64,000 nt of DNA from the NCBI RefSeq assembly GCF_024158145.1, contig NZ_JAMYXM010000002.1, positions 496,001 to 560,000 on the forward strand, read 5' to 3'. The notes below the pieces were generated by a model that saw only the letters and a list, made by a program, of their open reading frames with translations, had not been told where the DNA came from and did no database searches. Shown one piece after another: positions 62,810-64,000 of this stretch. Made by a program: the position numbers and the translations under genes. The stretch is from Notoacmeibacter sp. MSK16QG-6. GTDB taxonomy: Bacteria > Pseudomonadota > Alphaproteobacteria > Rhizobiales > Rhizobiaceae. The stretch's first letter is position 1; each line of letters begins with the position of its first letter.

Positions 62810-63215
62810 CTTCGACCTGCCGTTGCCAGTCGGCCATATTATAATAAGTCGTCACACGGCTGATCGCGCCACTATCGAGTTCGAAGAAAATTCCAGCCCG
62901 AAGCGAATAGGACTGATCGCTTGCATCCGGCTGCCCCGGCGCCGTGGCGATGTACCGACCGCGGACCGTCACTTCCGCGGCGCCCCGGCGGCCACTTTCA
63001 TCGGTCATCACGACCACATCGCCAAGCTGCTCATCGTAGTAACGGCTATTCTCCACCAGAAAACGGTGGAACGCCTCACGACCGATCTGCCGATCGCCCT
63101 GATTGATGTCGTGGGCCACATCCTCTCCGACGAGCGCCGTCATGCCATCCCAGTCGGAGGCATTGAAGCGGTTCAGATAATTATCGATCAATTGACGCGT
63201 TTGTTCGGCGCTCAT
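62802..63215 (-). CDS. NTF2-like / SnoaL-family protein
   Basis: 137 residues with the cone-shaped NTF2 fold pattern: YLNRFNASDWDGMTALVGEDVAHDINQG helix-turn, FHRFLVENSRYYDEQLGDVVVM, and GIFFELDSGAISRVTTYYN at the C-terminus. Such proteins act as small-molecule isomerases, hydrolases or binders; substrate unknown. It is immediately upstream of and coupled to the GNAT gene. Confidence 0.82.
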   Translation of the reverse strand: MSAEQTRQLIDNYLNRFNASDWDGMTALVGEDVAHDINQGDRQIGREAFHRFLVENSRYYDEQLGDVVVMTDESGRRGAAEVTVRGRYIATAPGQPDASDQSYSLRAGIFFELDSGAISRVTTYYNMADWQRQVEGG

Positions 63216-63283
63216 CGCTTAACTCTCCCCTATGATCGTCGTGCCCGCCAGAAGGTGCGGCGGCTAGGCCGGGTTTCAAGAGC

Positions 63284-63742
63284 TTACGGCTCATCGTCCA
63301 GCACATACGGAAAGTAGTCTTCCGGCTCACCCAATTCCGTTTCGGAGATTTTCACCCGGCCGCGCATGCTCTCGCCCCTGTCGTGTATCCGCTCCCGGTC
63401 GCCACAGACCAGATGATGCCAAAACGGCAAGGGTTTTCCCTCGGCAACGAGGCGATAAGCGCAGCTCGACGGCAACCACGGCAGTGTCCGAACTTTTTGA
63501 GGCGTGAGATCGACGCAATCTGGCACACGTGACAGACGATTTTTATAGTCGGCGCAGCGGCAGGTCTCAGCGTCGAACAATCGGCAGCCCACGCTTGTCC
63601 AATAAATGTCGCCGCTATCCTCGTCTTCCAGCTTGGCAAGACAGCATTTCCCGCACCCGTCGCAGAGACTTTCCCACTCATCTTCGGACAGTTCTTCAAG
63701 GGATTTGGCAACCCAGAAGGGGGAGGAGTTTTCATCGGTCAT
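63284..63742 (-). CDS. YcgN/UPF0260 family cysteine-cluster protein
   Basis: 152 residues of the UPF0260 family (zinc- or iron-chelating CxxCxxCC-type): CDGCGKCC at ~28-35, then [14 protein letters not shown] and [23 protein letters not shown], and HHLVCGDRE. Biochemical role unknown. 68 nt upstream of the NTF2-like gene. ATG 63742 chosen; the open frame upstream to 63967 shows no similarity. Confidence 0.88.
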   Translation of the reverse strand: MTDENSSPFWVAKSLEELSEDEWESLCDGCGKCCLAKLEDEDSGDIYWTSVGCRLFDAETCRCADYKNRLSRVPDCVDLTPQKVRTLPWLPSSCAYRLVAEGKPLPFWHHLVCGDRERIHDRGESMRGRVKISETELGEPEDYFPYVLDDEP

Positions 63743-63907
63743 GTTGTATCGCCTTGTCGTGGCGCATGGCGCTGGCGTCAAGACCGGCTTTGTCCTGAAA
63801 GAACACGGTAAAACCATGAAGAAGATGGAACAACGCCATAATCGGCGCGTTTGCTGTGGTTGAAGGGTTCGATGGGCGTCAGCCCGTAGCTTGTTGGGGA
63901 GAATTCC

Positions 63908-64000
63908 TTGAAGAATAATAGATTGAACTTGGTGGCGAGCACGGCGTTGAGCCTTGTCGTCGCCCACACCGCTTTTGCAAAACCATCGACCGCACCAACC
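63908..64000 (+). CDS. Start of an exported protein (truncated by window end)
   Basis: A TTG start 6 nt after GGGGAG opens a frame that runs to the window edge (31 codons). The first residues are Lys/Asn/Arg followed by [18 protein letters not shown], then KPSTAPT, a classic signal peptide with a probable AFA cleavage site. Function cannot be told. It is divergent from the YcgN-family gene across 165 nt. Confidence 0.5.
   Translation, partial: MKNNRLNLVASTALSLVVAHTAFAKPSTAPT

Overview
The window looks like a chromosomal segment of an alphaproteobacterium of the Rhizobiales/Hyphomicrobiales type. The evidence is the set of lineage-typical arrangements: a phoR-pstSCAB-phoU-phoB locus, a RirA-type Rrf2 iron regulator beside bacterioferritin and Bfd, a rhizobial-style glycerol ABC transporter operon (glpD-S-T-P-Q-U-V), the aerobic (cobalt-late) cobalamin pathway, and the PuuD-type membrane urate oxidase with a cytochrome c tail. 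Genus cannot be fixed from the sequence alone. I see no insertion sequence, prophage, CRISPR array or rRNA. Coding density is very high; the only gene-poor stretch over 300 bases (28452-28784) is filled by a cobalamin riboswitch and its presumed promoter.

Layout. 1-1500: end of a fumarylacetoacetate-hydrolase-family gene, aroQ and a small flavoprotein. 1513-8879 (minus): the phosphate regulon, transcribed phoR, pstS, pstC, pstA, pstB, phoU, phoB, with a good PHO box before pstS. 9095-23144: purine catabolism. This comprises ureide genes (allE, allA, an allantoinase/OHCU-decarboxylase fusion, hiuH), the LysR-puuD pair, a chromate transporter with a rhodanese/ChrB-like partner, a cytidine-deaminase-fold enzyme that may be a guanine deaminase, and xdhABC. 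Together they could run guanine -> xanthine -> urate -> 5-hydroxyisourate -> OHCU -> allantoin -> allantoate, and ureidoglycine -> ureidoglycolate -> glyoxylate. Allantoate amidohydrolase is not in the window. 23153-24556: iron storage (bfr, bfd) divergent from rirA across an Irr-box-like palindrome.

24658-45985: an ExbB/TolQ-like membrane protein, then the cobalamin region. cobO, cobQ and the threonine-phosphate decarboxylase gene run on the minus strand. Divergently, a riboswitch-headed plus-strand operon runs: small ORF, exported His-rich protein, cobW, cobN, cobG, cobH, cobI, cobJ, cobL, cobE, cobM, cobA, cobB, cobS, cobT, cbiB, DUF1636 gene, cobK. Most junctions are 4-nt stop/start overlaps, so the operon is tightly coupled. 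cobF, the cobP kinase/guanylyltransferase and the two small cobaltochelatase subunits are not in the window.

45960-56391: glycerol use. glpK and the glpD-S-T-P-Q-U-V operon are on the minus strand, with glpR divergent from glpD across a region full of TTCG/CGAA inverted repeats. 56466-64000: an FAD-linked oxidase, a large CHASE-PAS-GGDEF-EAL protein, a tRNA with CAU anticodon (best read as tRNA-Ile2), a SIMPL-domain protein with a strong terminator, a very basic exported protein, a GNAT acetyltransferase, an NTF2-like protein, a YcgN-family protein and the start of an exported protein cut by the window edge.

The most interesting part is the head of the B12 operon. A riboswitch is followed by a 21-codon ORF with an excellent Shine-Dalgarno sequence, and three bases later by an SD-less gene for an uncharacterised exported His-rich protein, which is coupled to the cobW-cobN cobalt-insertion genes.
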